Positions 52,363-61,700 of a DNA stretch of 64,000 nt are shown here, one piece after another. The notes under the pieces were generated by a model. That model did not search any database, was not told the origin of the DNA, and saw only the letters and a program-made list of their open reading frames with translations. Position 1 is the stretch's first letter, and each line of letters opens with the position of its first letter. Both the position numbers and the translations under genes were made by a program. This stretch comes from an uncultured Alistipes sp. (GTDB lineage Bacteria; Bacteroidota; Bacteroidia; Bacteroidales; Rikenellaceae): NCBI GenBank assembly GCA_900769405.1, contig CAAGGL010000024.1:186001-250000 (forward strand), read 5' to 3'.

Positions 52363-54756
52363 ATGCGACTTTCTGACTTGCAAACCGGGCAAACGGTCAT
52401 CGTACTCAAAGTGTTGGGTTATGGTGGCTTCCGTCGCAGGGTTATGGAGATGGGATTCGTGCGCGGCAAGCGTGTCGAGGTGATTCTCAATGCGCCCCTG
52501 CGTGACCCGATCAAATATAAGATTATGGACTATGAGGTTTCGTTGCGCCGCAGCGAGGCCCAGATGGTCGAGGTGATCACCGAGGCTGAGGCTCAGGATA
52601 TGATCAAACAGCTGGCCGATCGCCACGTGATGAGCGAGGAGGAGCAGATCGAGCAGGTGATCTCGACACATCGTCGTGTGATCAATGTCGCATTGGTCGG
52701 CAATCCCAATAGTGGCAAGACGTCGCTTTTCAATGCTCTGTCGGGCGGTCACGAACACGTCGGTAATTATAGCGGAGTGACGGTCGATGCCAAATCGGGC
52801 ACGTTCCGCTACAAAGGCTATCGTTTTAATATTACCGACCTGCCGGGTACCTATGCCCTGTCGGCCTATTCGCCCGAGGAGATCTATGTTCGTCGTCATC
52901 TGGTTGAGAATACTCCCGACGTTGTGATCAATGCCGTCGTGTCGTCGAACCTCGAACGAAATCTATACCTTACAACCGAGCTGATCGACATCAACCCCAA
53001 TATGGTGGTTGCGCTCAATATGTACGACGAGTTGGAGAAGCGTGGCGACCAGCTCGATTATGAGCAGTTGGGCGCAATGCTTGGTGTGCCGATGGTGCCC
53101 GTCGTGGCACGCGATGGTCGTGGTTTGGAGCGATTGCTTGATACGGTTATTGACGTCTATGAGAACCGCGATAGCCGCGTGCGACATATTCACATCAACC
53201 ACGGTGCGGTGGTCGAGAGCGGTATTGCGGCGCTGCAAAATGTGATGCGCCCCGTGCGTGATCAGTTGCCCAAACACTTCCCGCCGCGCTATTGGGCGAT
53301 CAAACTGCTCGAACGCGACAAGGAGGCCGAGCAGACCTTGCAGTCGATCGAGGGTTATAGCGAGTGGATTGCGGTGCGTGATCGCGAGGTCGAGCGCATC
53401 GATAAGCAACTTGGCGAGGATGTCGAGATGGCCGTAACGAGCGAGAAGTATGGTTTCATTGCGGGAGCTCTGCGCGAAACATACCAGAAGGGCGAGCAGA
53501 ATCCGATCGAAACAACCACGATAATCGACACGATTGTAACCCACCGCGTCTTTGGTTTCCCGATCTTTTTCCTGCTGATGTGGGTGATGTTTGCGGCAAC
53601 CTTCTCGTTGGGCGCATACCCGCAGGAGTGGATCGAAGCGGGTGTTAATTGGCTCGCGTCGTCGATCGGCAGCCTGATGAGTGATGGCGCGCTGAAAGAC
53701 CTGATCATCAATGGAATCATCGGTGGCGTGGGTAGTGTCATCGTCTTTCTTCCGAATATTTTGATACTCTATCTGTTCATCTCGCTGATGGAGGACTCGG
53801 GCTATATGGCTCGTGCGGCATTCATTATGGATAAATTGATGCACCGTATCGGTCTGCACGGCAAGTCGTTCATTCCTCTGCTGATGAGCTTTGGTTGCAA
53901 CGTGCCCGCAATTATGGCGTGCCGCACGATCGAGAGCCGTTCGAGCCGAATCATCACGATACTGATCTCGCCATTTATGTCGTGCAGTGCGCGACTGCCG
54001 ATCTATATTCTGCTGGTCGGTACCTTCTTCCCGTCGTATGCGAGTTTGGTGTTGATCGGTTTGTATATCTTGGGTATTTTGGTGGCGATCGTGACGGCGA
54101 AGTTGATGCGCCGCTATCTCTACCCCGTCGATGAGACGCCGTTTGTGATGGAGTTGCCGCCCTACCGCGTGCCGACGCTTCAAGCAACGTTGCGCCATAT
54201 GTGGGAGAAGGGCGTGCAGTATCTGCGCAAAATGGGTGGTGTGATTTTGGTAGGCTCGTTGATCATTTGGTTCCTAAGTTACTATCCCCGCCCCGAGCAG
54301 AGCGATGCTGCGATAACCACTACCGAGCAGTCTGCGCCAGATTACTCGAACTCGTATCTGGGGCAGATTGGTCGCGTGTGCGAGCCCATAATGGAGCCTA
54401 TCGGTCTGAATTGGAAAGGCGGCGTGGCGATTCTGTCGGGTGCAGCGGCGAAGGAGATCGTCGTAAGTACGCTCGGAGTGCTGTATGCTGCGGAGCCTCT
54501 GCCTGAGGGCACGTCGGGTGAATTGTCGGAAGATGGCTCGCTGGGTGCAAAACTGATCGCATCGGGCGACTTCGATATGCGCACGGCAATAGCCTTTATG
54601 GTCTTCATCTTGCTCTACTTCCCCTGCGTGGCAACGTTGATCGCCATTGCCAAAGAGACGGGTCGCTGGTATTGGGCTGCGGTGACGGTAGTCTATAATA
54701 CGGCTGTTGCGTGGGTGGTGGCCTACATCGTCTATCTAATTGGAGGATTGTTCTAA
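52363..54756 (+). CDS. feoB: Ferrous iron transporter FeoA-FeoB fusion
   Basis: A 797-residue protein. Residues 1-75 are a FeoA SH3-like domain (LSDLQTGQTVIVLKVLGYGGFRRRVMEMGFVRGKRV). The G domain follows: P-loop GNPNSGKT (113-120), DLPGTYALSAYSPEE and ALNMYDE. The C-terminal half has the gate helices with repeated FeoB motifs (SFGCNVPAIMACRTIESRSSRIITILISPFMSCSARLPIYILLVG and the later GGVAILSGAAAKEIVVSTLG). Imports Fe2+ across the inner membrane. Its stop overlaps the start of the Cys-rich partner gene by one base. Confidence 0.96.
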   Translation: MRLSDLQTGQTVIVLKVLGYGGFRRRVMEMGFVRGKRVEVILNAPLRDPIKYKIMDYEVSLRRSEAQMVEVITEAEAQDMIKQLADRHVMSEEEQIEQVISTHRRVINVALVGNPNSGKTSLFNALSGGHEHVGNYSGVTVDAKSGTFRYKGYRFNITDLPGTYALSAYSPEEIYVRRHLVENTPDVVINAVVSSNLERNLYLTTELIDINPNMVVALNMYDELEKRGDQLDYEQLGAMLGVPMVPVVARDGRGLERLLDTVIDVYENRDSRVRHIHINHGAVVESGIAALQNVMRPVRDQLPKHFPPRYWAIKLLERDKEAEQTLQSIEGYSEWIAVRDREVERIDKQLGEDVEMAVTSEKYGFIAGALRETYQKGEQNPIETTTIIDTIVTHRVFGFPIFFLLMWVMFAATFSLGAYPQEWIEAGVNWLASSIGSLMSDGALKDLIINGIIGGVGSVIVFLPNILILYLFISLMEDSGYMARAAFIMDKLMHRIGLHGKSFIPLLMSFGCNVPAIMACRTIESRSSRIITILISPFMSCSARLPIYILLVGTFFPSYASLVLIGLYILGILVAIVTAKLMRRYLYPVDETPFVMELPPYRVPTLQATLRHMWEKGVQYLRKMGGVILVGSLIIWFLSYYPRPEQSDAAITTTEQSAPDYSNSYLGQIGRVCEPIMEPIGLNWKGGVAILSGAAAKEIVVSTLGVLYAAEPLPEGTSGELSEDGSLGAKLIASGDFDMRTAIAFMVFILLYFPCVATLIAIAKETGRWYWAAVTVVYNTAVAWVVAYIVYLIGGLF

Positions 54757-54938
54757 TGACGTGGCAGGATTGGGCTGTGGCTGCGATAGGCGTGGCGCTG
54801 GTTGCGTGGTTGGTCGTGCGATTGGTGCGACGTATTCAGGGCAAGTCGAAAGGTTCACCCTGCTGCAACTGCGATTGTGCCGATAGCTGCCCTTCGGCTC
54901 GAAAGTCCGATAAATGCGACTCTGAAAATCGGAAATAG
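54756..54938 (+). CDS. FeoB-associated Cys-rich membrane protein
   Basis: A 60-residue protein starting in TAATG overlap with feoB: one membrane helix (WAVAAIGVALVAWLVVRLV), a basic linker and a cysteine cluster CCNCDCADSC. This is the FeoB-associated Cys-rich family, which may bind iron or act in Feo complex assembly; its exact role is not proven. The Cys spacing is clear in the frame. Confidence 0.88.
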   Translation: MTWQDWAVAAIGVALVAWLVVRLVRRIQGKSKGSPCCNCDCADSCPSARKSDKCDSENRK

Positions 54939-55002
54939 CCCCAGAACCTGCTATTAACGCGATTTTATCTCGAATTTATTTCTAAAAAATATTAAAAAGT
55001 CC

Positions 55003-55010
55003 TATCTTTG
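55003..55010 (+). promoter_or_regulatory. -7 element of the AspT-like gene
   Basis: TATCTTTG lies 33 bases before the start codon at 55043. Confidence 0.5.
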
Positions 55011-55042
55011 CGGCCAGTTAGGTTAGTTAGAATAATATTTTT

Positions 55043-56707
55043 ATGGAATGGATAACATCGCTGTTCTTTGGTAGCAGCATTGCTCATACGGTATTTACGC
55101 TCGCTATCGCTATTGCGATCGGTATTGCGTTGGGCAAAATCAAGATTGCCGGAATCTCGCTCGGTATCACGTGGATCCTCTTCGTCGGTATCGCATTGGG
55201 TAGTTTCGGTATGCAGATCGACCCTACGATCGTCGCTTTCGTCAAGGAGTTCGGTCTGATTCTATTCGTCTATTCGGTCGGTATGCAGGTAGGACCGAGT
55301 TTCTTTTCGTCGTTTAAGCAGGGAGGTATGCGCTTGGTCGGTATTGCTTCGGCAATCGTGGTCATCGGCGTACTGACGGCATATATCATTCACTTGGTAA
55401 CGGGCACACCTATCTCGACAATGGTCGGTGTACTGTCGGGTGCTGTAACCAATACCCCCGGTTTGGGTGCTGCGCAGCAGGCTTATACCGACGCTACGGG
55501 CGTGAACGACCCCTCGATCGCAATGGGTTATGCTGTTGCTTATCCGTTGGGTGTGGTTGGTATTATCGTGTCGATCGCTCTGCTCCGCGCCATCTTCCGC
55601 ATCAAACTTGACAAGGAGCGTGAGGCTCTCGAAAGCGCTAGCGAGGCAAAGCACGCAGCGAAGATTTCGATCGAGCTGACCAATGCAAATCTGTTTGGTC
55701 GCACCGTAGTCGAAACTCGTGGTTTGATCAATCGCTCGTTTGTTGTGTCGCGCATCTGCCGCGTAAATGGTCAGATCGAGATCGCTAATGCAACGACCAT
55801 TCTGGAAGAGAATGATAAAATGTTGATCATCTGTGCTCAGGAGGATGTCGAGGCTATCGAGATGATGCTGGGTCACCAGATCGATATGCAGCACTCGGAT
55901 TGGATCAATCTCGATCAGCAGTTTATTTCGCGCCGTATTATCATCACACAGCCCCATATCAACGGTAAGACCATCGGCGAGTTGCGTCTGCGTAGCAGCT
56001 ATGCAGTGAACGTAACGCGCGTCAATCGTTCGGGTGTCGATCTAATCCCCGAGCACAATCTCGAATTGCAGATTGGTGACCGTTTGACCGTCGTGGGTTC
56101 GGAGATGGCTATCGATGCAGTGGCTAAGGCGCTCGGTAACTCGATGCGTCGTCTGCGCGAGCCGAATCTGATTTCTATCTTCCTCGGTATCTTCCTCGGT
56201 ATTTTCGTGGGCTCGATTCCTATCGTGATCCCCGGTATGCCTCAGGCTGTGAAGCTCGGTTTGGCAGGCGGTCCGCTGATTGTGGCTATTCTGGTGAGCC
56301 GTTTCGGTGCACACTATCACCTTGTAACCTACACCACGATGAGTGCCAACTTGATGTTGCGCGAGGTGGGTATCTCGCTCTTCTTGGCGGCGGCAGGTAT
56401 CAGCGCCGGCGAGGGCTTTATCGATACGGTGGTATATCAGGGCGGTTACGTGTGGGTGCTGTATGGCGTCATCATTACGATGTTGCCGATCCTGCTGGTC
56501 GGAATCTTTGCCCGCAAGGTATTCAAGTTGAACTACCTGACGCTGATGGGTGTCATTGCAGGTAGTATGACCAATCCGCCCGCACTCGCCTACTCGAACG
56601 CTACGGCAAGCAACGATGTGCCCGCGGTGAGCTACGCAACGGTCTATCCGTTTATGATGTTCCTGCGTGTGCTGACGGCTCAGCTGTTTGTGCTGTTGGG
56701 ATTGTAA
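55043..56707 (+). CDS. AspT/YidE-type putative transporter
   Basis: A 554-residue protein with two five- or six-helix AspT/YidE/YbjL membrane repeats (about 5-185 and 375-554, each with an NTPG or NPPA-type turn: GAVTNTPGLGAAQQAY and GSMTNPPALAYSNA) flanking two central TrkA-C domains (about 205-365). This architecture is the aspartate:alanine antiporter family. Most Bacteroidota members are of unknown substrate. A terminator follows. Confidence 0.88.
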   Translation: MEWITSLFFGSSIAHTVFTLAIAIAIGIALGKIKIAGISLGITWILFVGIALGSFGMQIDPTIVAFVKEFGLILFVYSVGMQVGPSFFSSFKQGGMRLVGIASAIVVIGVLTAYIIHLVTGTPISTMVGVLSGAVTNTPGLGAAQQAYTDATGVNDPSIAMGYAVAYPLGVVGIIVSIALLRAIFRIKLDKEREALESASEAKHAAKISIELTNANLFGRTVVETRGLINRSFVVSRICRVNGQIEIANATTILEENDKMLIICAQEDVEAIEMMLGHQIDMQHSDWINLDQQFISRRIIITQPHINGKTIGELRLRSSYAVNVTRVNRSGVDLIPEHNLELQIGDRLTVVGSEMAIDAVAKALGNSMRRLREPNLISIFLGIFLGIFVGSIPIVIPGMPQAVKLGLAGGPLIVAILVSRFGAHYHLVTYTTMSANLMLREVGISLFLAAAGISAGEGFIDTVVYQGGYVWVLYGVIITMLPILLVGIFARKVFKLNYLTLMGVIAGSMTNPPALAYSNATASNDVPAVSYATVYPFMMFLRVLTAQLFVLLGL

Positions 56708-56728
56708 GCAGCGTAGTGCGCAAAATAA

Positions 56729-56766
56729 TAGCGGGAGCCTCTTTCGGGGTTCCCGCTACTGTTTTA
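56729..56766 (+). terminator. Terminator of the AspT-like gene
   Basis: Stem tagcgggagcc pairs with the complementary part of ggttcccgcta, followed by CTGTTTTATT. It lies between convergent genes. Confidence 0.75.
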
Positions 56767-56780
56767 TTATGGTGTATGAT

Positions 56781-57515
56781 CTACTCCTCGGTTGCGATCT
56801 GCACCTCCTTGATATGTCCGCCCGAGAAGAGGATCGCACGCGAAGGATAGTCCTCCAAAATGTTGGTGTTGTGCGTTGACATCACCACCGAGCAACCGCC
56901 CTCGACAATCTTCTGGAATAGTTTCATAATGCCCTCAGCCGAAACAGGGTCGAGATTGCCCGTAGGCTCGTCGGCCAGCACCACCTCGGGATTATTGAGC
57001 AGAGCGCGGGCGATAACCAGACGCTGCTGCTCGCCACCTGACAATTCAAAGGGCATTTTGTGCAGTTTATTCTCCAAGCCGACCAACTTCATCACCTCGT
57101 CGGCGCGGCGGCGCATATCGACCTCATTTTTCCAACCTGTCGCCTTCATCACGAAGTAGAGATTTTGGAATACGTTGCGATCGTTCAGCAATTGATAATC
57201 TTGGAATACGATACCGATCTTACGGCGCAGATGAGGGATATCCTTGCGGCGCAGTTTACGCAGGTCGAAACCCGCGATGCTACCCTCGCCCGTCAAGAGC
57301 GATATCTCGGCATATAGCGTCTTCAAAAGCGTTGATTTGCCGCTACCTACGCGACCAATCAGATAGACCAATTCGCCACGTCCGACCTCCAAATTGACAT
57401 CGGTCAAAACCAACTCGCCCTCCTTCACGGCGCGCTCGTCAGCCTTCGGTCCGAAGCCGCGATCGGTGTGATATATCGATACTCCACGGAGTGAAATTAC
57501 ACTATTTTGTTCCAT
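56781..57515 (-). CDS. FtsE-like ABC transporter ATP-binding protein
   Basis: A 244-residue ATPase starting at the ATG at 57515. Walker A GRVGSGKST, Q-loop FQDYQLL, signature LSGGEQQRLVIARA, Walker B VVLADEPTGNLDP and switch STHNTNI are all present. The sequence around VFQNLYFVMKATGWKN is close to FtsE, which with FtsX links division to cell-wall hydrolysis. FtsX is not adjacent, so a different MacB/LolD-type partner is possible. Confidence 0.82.
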   Translation of the reverse strand: MEQNSVISLRGVSIYHTDRGFGPKADERAVKEGELVLTDVNLEVGRGELVYLIGRVGSGKSTLLKTLYAEISLLTGEGSIAGFDLRKLRRKDIPHLRRKIGIVFQDYQLLNDRNVFQNLYFVMKATGWKNEVDMRRRADEVMKLVGLENKLHKMPFELSGGEQQRLVIARALLNNPEVVLADEPTGNLDPVSAEGIMKLFQKIVEGGCSVVMSTHNTNILEDYPSRAILFSGGHIKEVQIATEE

Positions 57516-57538
57516 TGTCGAATGTATAAAGTTGAGAA

Positions 57539-57546
57539 CAAAGATA
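57539..57546 (-). promoter_or_regulatory. -7 element of the FtsE-like gene
   Basis: The minus strand reads TATCTTTG, ending 23 bases upstream of the ATG. Confidence 0.45.
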
Positions 57547-57588
57547 GTGTTTTTGTGTAAGAATCGCAATATTTTACAAAAAATGCAC

Positions 57589-57596
57589 TATCTTTG
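57589..57596 (+). promoter_or_regulatory. -7 element of tmRNA
   Basis: TATCTTTG lies about 42 bases before the mature tmRNA 5' end, leaving a short precursor leader to be trimmed by RNase P. Confidence 0.55.
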
Positions 57597-57637
57597 TGCC
57601 GTTATTACAACAGTTCGACCCGACGAACAATAAGTTC

Positions 57638-58038
57638 GGGGGTGACCGGTTTTGACAGCAGGTAGAGTCTGATTGTAAGCACGTCGAGCATTGTGTGGTG
57701 GCTCGTAAATATCAACACTCAACAATTAACTGGCAATAACAGCTACGCACTCGCTGCTTAATTTTCGAGGAAAATTAGCTTAATCGACGGCTCCAAGGCG
57801 GGCTGACGACGAGTATCCCGAACGGTGGTTCCGCTCTTTAATCATCGCTCATATGGGGTATCATTCATTTAGAGATAGTCACGAGGAGTGCTTCGGCCGA
57901 GTGGCGAAATTTTAGAAGCTGGGGCTTGTGTTCGGTTGTTGCCTGCCAGGCATAAGCAGAAGGATTAAACGGTGACTAAACGTGTAGAAAGCCTTCGGGT
58001 TCCTTGTTTGGACGCGGGTTCGACTCCCGCCACCTCCA
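57638..58038 (+). ncRNA. ssrA: tmRNA (SsrA)
   Basis: The 5' GGGGGTGACC pairs with the 3' CACCTCC to make the acceptor stem, and GGGTTCGACTCCC forms the T arm. The tag frame at 57732-57761 (ggc...taa) reads GNNSYALAA followed by stop, a typical Bacteroidota tag ending in YALAA. It rescues stalled ribosomes by trans-translation. The CCA end is not encoded (discriminator A, then CA). The partner smpB is not in the window. Confidence 0.96.
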
Positions 58039-58053
58039 CAAAAGTGGAACAAA

Positions 58054-58088
58054 AAAATGCTCAGCCGTAAGCTGAGCATTTTTTTTCA
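58054..58088 (+). terminator. Terminator of tmRNA
   Basis: Stem aatgctcagc pairs with gctgagcatt across CGTAA and is followed by eight or more T. Confidence 0.9.
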
Positions 58089-58120
58089 ATTCACAATTCA
58101 CAATTGTTTTTATTGTTGAT

Positions 58121-58624
58121 TTAGAAATAGTAGCGGAACGATACCGAGGTATTCATCATCATATCTGCCGAGAACGAAAAGCCGTTATTGAACATTGCGC
58201 TCATCGAGAACAGATTGACTTTCATACCGAAGTGCTGTGTGGGGCGGAACTCGAATGCTGCCAAATCCAATCCTACACCAATATTACCCGTGTCTGCGCC
58301 ACCAACATTTACGTATGCACCAACGACGCTAACACCAGGAGTGTAGTAGAACTTATCAGCCAAGCGAGCGTAGTAAGAGAGCTTAGGACCTACGGTAATA
58401 ACGTTGATCTCGCCAGCAACCAAATTGTAAGCAACCTCGCCACTAAGAGCCAAACGATTAGCTACAAAGCCACCACCCTCAACAGCCAAACCAAAGCTGG
58501 TAGACGAATCGGTGCCAGCTGAGAAACCGATTGCACCACCAATAAATGCGTCGCCCTTCTGCTGAGCCATAGCCGTCGTGCTCAAACCAAACACAACTGC
58601 CAAAACAAGTAAAATTTTCTTCAT
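58121..58624 (-). CDS. Small outer-membrane beta-barrel protein
   Basis: A 167-residue protein with a signal peptide (MKKILLVLAVVFGLSTTAMAQ) and alternating strands ending in the outer-membrane signature SFRYYF. The pattern (GAIGFSAGTDSSTSFGLAVEGGGFVANRLALSGEVAYN) is that of eight-stranded OmpX/OmpW-like or Bacteroidota porin-family barrels. Function is unknown. Confidence 0.8.
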   Translation of the reverse strand: MKKILLVLAVVFGLSTTAMAQQKGDAFIGGAIGFSAGTDSSTSFGLAVEGGGFVANRLALSGEVAYNLVAGEINVITVGPKLSYYARLADKFYYTPGVSVVGAYVNVGGADTGNIGVGLDLAAFEFRPTQHFGMKVNLFSMSAMFNNGFSFSADMMMNTSVSFRYYF

Positions 58625-58896
58625 AATAATTAATATTTAAGTTTTTGTTAAAATTACAGCGATTTTGGTAACCCCGTCTTTTTACCTAATGAAGAGGTTG
58701 AATAAGAGTGTCGTAAATTCCCCCCCCCTCAGCAAGTTACAAAAATTATTTGGTTATAAACGACTGTATTGCAAATGTTTTCACTCGCAAATATATGCAA
58801 AATTACGGAATAAAACAACAGTCAACATCGCTTTAAGACTGTTTGTCGCACCATATTTGCTTGCTGGGAGTTGGATTATAGACAAACTCCTACAAT
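58625..58896. other. Intergenic region between the OMP barrel and mgtC-like genes
   Basis: A 272-base AT-rich gap holding the divergent promoters. It contains a C9 homopolymer (58720-58728) and, just before the MgtC start, a short hairpin (ggagtt...aactcc, about 58868-58890) without a T run. A small frame across the C tract is open but shows no protein-like features. No RNA gene was recognised. Confidence 0.6.
58720..58728 (+). repeat. Poly-C tract (C9)
   Basis: Nine consecutive C in an otherwise AT-rich spacer between divergent genes. Such tracts can change length by replication slippage and alter promoter spacing. The nearest starts are the OMP gene at 58624 (minus) and the MgtC-like gene at 58897 (plus). 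Confidence 0.9.
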
Positions 58897-59538
58897 ATGG
58901 ATTGGAATCTGATTTTACGACTGGCGGTGGCCTGCATACTTGCATTTGTTGTTGGGCTTGATCGCGAGTATCGAGCTAAGGACGCGGGGTTGAAAACTCA
59001 CTTTCTGGTCGCACTCGGCAGTGCATTATTTATGATTATTTCGCGTTATGGATTCGATAACTCGACACAGGTCGATTTCAGTCGTGTGGCGGCGCAGGTA
59101 GTTAGTGGTATTGGCTTTATCGGAGCAGGCACAATCATATTCCAGAAGCAGATTGTGCGAGGACTGACAACTGCGGCAAGCCTATGGTCGGTGTCGGGTA
59201 TCGGAATGGCTGCGGGTGCAGGTTTGTATTCGGTGGCGGTGGCGGCTACCCTGCTGACGCTAATTGGGTTGGAGGCGTTCGGCTACATATTCAAGAAGTT
59301 CGCAGCGCGGCGCATCTACATCTCGATTCTTGTTGGCGACAAGCAGATGGCGCAGAGGGTCTATCTCGATCTGAAAAAGGTCGGTTATCAGATACTTTCG
59401 TACGAAATGAGCAAGCTCGACAAGGCTGATGGATACCGTGTTGCTATCGTTGTTCGCTCGTTGGTCGGCAATGACGAGGAGGGTTTTATTGAGGTTCTGC
59501 ACACCAATCCCGACATTACGGTCGAGCAGGTCGAATAA
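58897..59538 (+). CDS. MgtC/SapB-family membrane protein
   Basis: A 213-residue protein with five membrane helices of the MgtC/SapB fold: ACILAFVVGLDREYRAKDAGLKTHFLVALGSALFMIIS, VVSGIGFIGAGTIIF and GLTTAASLWSVSGIGMAAGAG are the family signatures. The C-terminal domain (about 145-213) is a small ACT-like cytoplasmic module. MgtC proteins act in adaptation to low Mg2+ or other envelope stress; the role in Bacteroidota is not well defined. Confidence 0.92.
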   Translation: MDWNLILRLAVACILAFVVGLDREYRAKDAGLKTHFLVALGSALFMIISRYGFDNSTQVDFSRVAAQVVSGIGFIGAGTIIFQKQIVRGLTTAASLWSVSGIGMAAGAGLYSVAVAATLLTLIGLEAFGYIFKKFAARRIYISILVGDKQMAQRVYLDLKKVGYQILSYEMSKLDKADGYRVAIVVRSLVGNDEEGFIEVLHTNPDITVEQVE

Positions 59539-59618
59539 AAGATTAAAAAATAGCCGTTTTTAGGGCAAAAACTGATGTTTTTTGGGCTCAAATTGTTGTT
59601 GTTTATCGAAATAAATTG

Positions 59619-59626
59619 TAAATTTG
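59619..59626 (+). promoter_or_regulatory. -7 element of gyrB
   Basis: TAAATTTG lies 20 bases upstream of the gyrB ATG in the 108-base gap after the mgtC-like gene. Confidence 0.45.
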
Positions 59627-59646
59627 CAGGAATTATTTGATCAACA

Positions 59647-61608
59647 ATGAACAACGATTTGGAAAACGTAAAGCAACACGCCGAGGAGGAGTATTCGGCT
59701 TCCAGTATTCAGGTGTTGGAAGGTCTTGAAGCAGTACGCAAAAGACCCGCAATGTATATTGGTGATGTGGGCGAAAAGGGTCTGCACCACTTGGTTTATG
59801 AGGTTGTCGATAACTCGATCGACGAGGCTCTGGCGGGTTATTGCACCGACATCAAGGTAACCATCAACGAGGACGACTCGATCACCGTAGAGGATAACGG
59901 TCGAGGTATCCCCACCGATATGCACGAGAAGGAGGGCAAGTCGGCTCTCGAAGTCGTGTTGACGGTGTTGCACGCCGGCGGTAAATTCAATAAGGACAGT
60001 TATAAAGTATCGGGTGGTCTGCACGGTGTAGGTGTATCGTGCGTGAATGCCCTTTCGGTGAAATTGATCGCCGAGGTACATCGTAATGGTAAGATCTATC
60101 GCCAGTCGTACAGCAAGGGTACGCCCACTTCGACTATGGAGATTGTTGGCGAGATCGACACTACGGGTACGATCGTGACCTTCAAGCCCGATGGCGACAT
60201 CTTCATTACGACCGAGTATAAGTACGATATTCTGGCAGCACGTCTGCGCGAGTTGGCTTACCTGAACAAGGGCATTAAACTGATTCTGACCGACCGCCGC
60301 CAGCAGGACGAGAATGGCGAATTCCGTAGCGAGACTTTCTTCTCGCACGACGGTTTGAAGGAGTTCGTTAAGTATCTCGACGCAACACGCGGTGAGCCGC
60401 TGATCGAGTCGGTGATCTATATCGACACCGAGCGCGATGGCGTGCCCGTAGAGGTTGCAATGCAGTACAACAACTCGTTCTCGGAGAATGTACATTCGTA
60501 TGTAAACAATATCAACACCATCGAGGGTGGTACTCATCTGACCGGCTTCCGCCGCGCATTGACCCGTACTTTGAAGAAGTATGCCGATGAGTCGGGTATG
60601 TTGGCAAAGTTGAAGTTCGATATCAATGGTGACGACTTCCGCGAGGGTCTGACTGCCGTTGTTTCGGTAAAGGTTGCCGAGCCTCAGTTCGAGGGTCAGA
60701 CCAAGACCAAGTTGGGTAACAGCGAGGTGATTGCGTCGGTTGATGCAGCTGTTTCGCTGGCTCTGTCGCAATATTTGGAGGAGCACCCGAAGGATGCACG
60801 CGCGATTGTGCAGAAGGTGATTCTGGCAGCTACAGCGCGCCACGCAGCACGTCACGCGCGTGAGTTGGTACAGCGCAAGACTCCCCTGTCGGGTTCGGGT
60901 CTGCCGGGTAAGTTGGCTGACTGTTCGAGCCGCGACCGCTCGATTGCCGAGATTTTCTTCGTCGAGGGTGATTCGGCAGGTGGTACCGCAAAGCAGGGTC
61001 GCGACCGCCAGTTCCAGGCTATTATGCCTCTGCGTGGTAAGATCTTGAACATCGAGAAGGCTCAGGAGCACAAGATGTGGGAGAACGAGGAGATCAAGAA
61101 TATGTTTATCGCACTGGGTGTGACGATTGGCACCGAGGAGGATAACAAGGCCCTGAACCTCGACAAACTGCGCTACGATAAGATCATCATTATGACCGAT
61201 GCCGACGTGGACGGTAGCCATATCGCCACGCTGATGCTGACCTTCTTCTTCCGTAAGATGAAGGAGCTGATCGAGAACGGTCATATCTATATTGCTACCC
61301 CGCCCCTCTATATGGTTAAGAAGGGCAACGTACAGCGTTACTGCTGGACCGACGAGGAGCGCGACGCTATCTCGGCCGAGTTGGGCGGCAAGGGTCTGCA
61401 CATTCAGCGATACAAAGGTCTTGGTGAGATGAACGCCGAGCAGCTGTGGGAGACTACGATGAATCCCGAGACGCGCATCCTGCGCCAGGTGACTATCGAG
61501 AATGCAGCCGAGGCTGACCGCATCTTCTCGATGTTGATGGGTGACGATGTGCCGCCTCGTCGTGAGTTTATCGAAAAGAACGCTCGCTACGCAAATATTG
61601 ACGCTTAA
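59647..61608 (+). CDS. gyrB: DNA gyrase subunit B
   Basis: A 653-residue type II topoisomerase subunit. GHKL ATPase motifs are EVVDNSIDEALAG, VEDNGRGIPTDMH and GGLHGVGVSCVNALS; the transducer domain follows; the TOPRIM domain has FVEGDSAGGTAKQGRDR and MTDADVDGSHI; the C-terminal tail has QRYKGLGEMNAEQLWETTM. Length is the normal short GyrB type. ParE is a related alternative, but the sequence fits GyrB. gyrA is not in the window. Confidence 0.95.
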   Translation: MNNDLENVKQHAEEEYSASSIQVLEGLEAVRKRPAMYIGDVGEKGLHHLVYEVVDNSIDEALAGYCTDIKVTINEDDSITVEDNGRGIPTDMHEKEGKSALEVVLTVLHAGGKFNKDSYKVSGGLHGVGVSCVNALSVKLIAEVHRNGKIYRQSYSKGTPTSTMEIVGEIDTTGTIVTFKPDGDIFITTEYKYDILAARLRELAYLNKGIKLILTDRRQQDENGEFRSETFFSHDGLKEFVKYLDATRGEPLIESVIYIDTERDGVPVEVAMQYNNSFSENVHSYVNNINTIEGGTHLTGFRRALTRTLKKYADESGMLAKLKFDINGDDFREGLTAVVSVKVAEPQFEGQTKTKLGNSEVIASVDAAVSLALSQYLEEHPKDARAIVQKVILAATARHAARHARELVQRKTPLSGSGLPGKLADCSSRDRSIAEIFFVEGDSAGGTAKQGRDRQFQAIMPLRGKILNIEKAQEHKMWENEEIKNMFIALGVTIGTEEDNKALNLDKLRYDKIIIMTDADVDGSHIATLMLTFFFRKMKELIENGHIYIATPPLYMVKKGNVQRYCWTDEERDAISAELGGKGLHIQRYKGLGEMNAEQLWETTMNPETRILRQVTIENAAEADRIFSMLMGDDVPPRREFIEKNARYANIDA

Positions 61609-61620
61609 TAAATAGACAAA

Positions 61621-61670
61621 TGAGAGATTGGGAACGACTACTGCAATGTAGAGTTTCCAATCTTTTTATA
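61621..61670 (+). terminator. Terminator between gyrB and udk
   Basis: An imperfect stem (agattggga...tact with gtagagtttccaatct) is followed by T5. It separates gyrB from udk, which has its own 31-base leader after it. Confidence 0.7.
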
Positions 61671-61700
61671 TAGAAACGAACTAACAACTACCCTACAACT

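Noticed and set aside
58665..58961. A 98-codon frame through the C9 tract ahead of mgtC
   Set aside because: Its composition is not protein-like, it overlaps the mgtC start in another frame, and it has no family resemblance.
59641..61401. A 586-codon open frame opposite gyrB
   Set aside because: It is antisense to a complete gyrB, with L/Q/R/H-rich composition and no recognisable motif.
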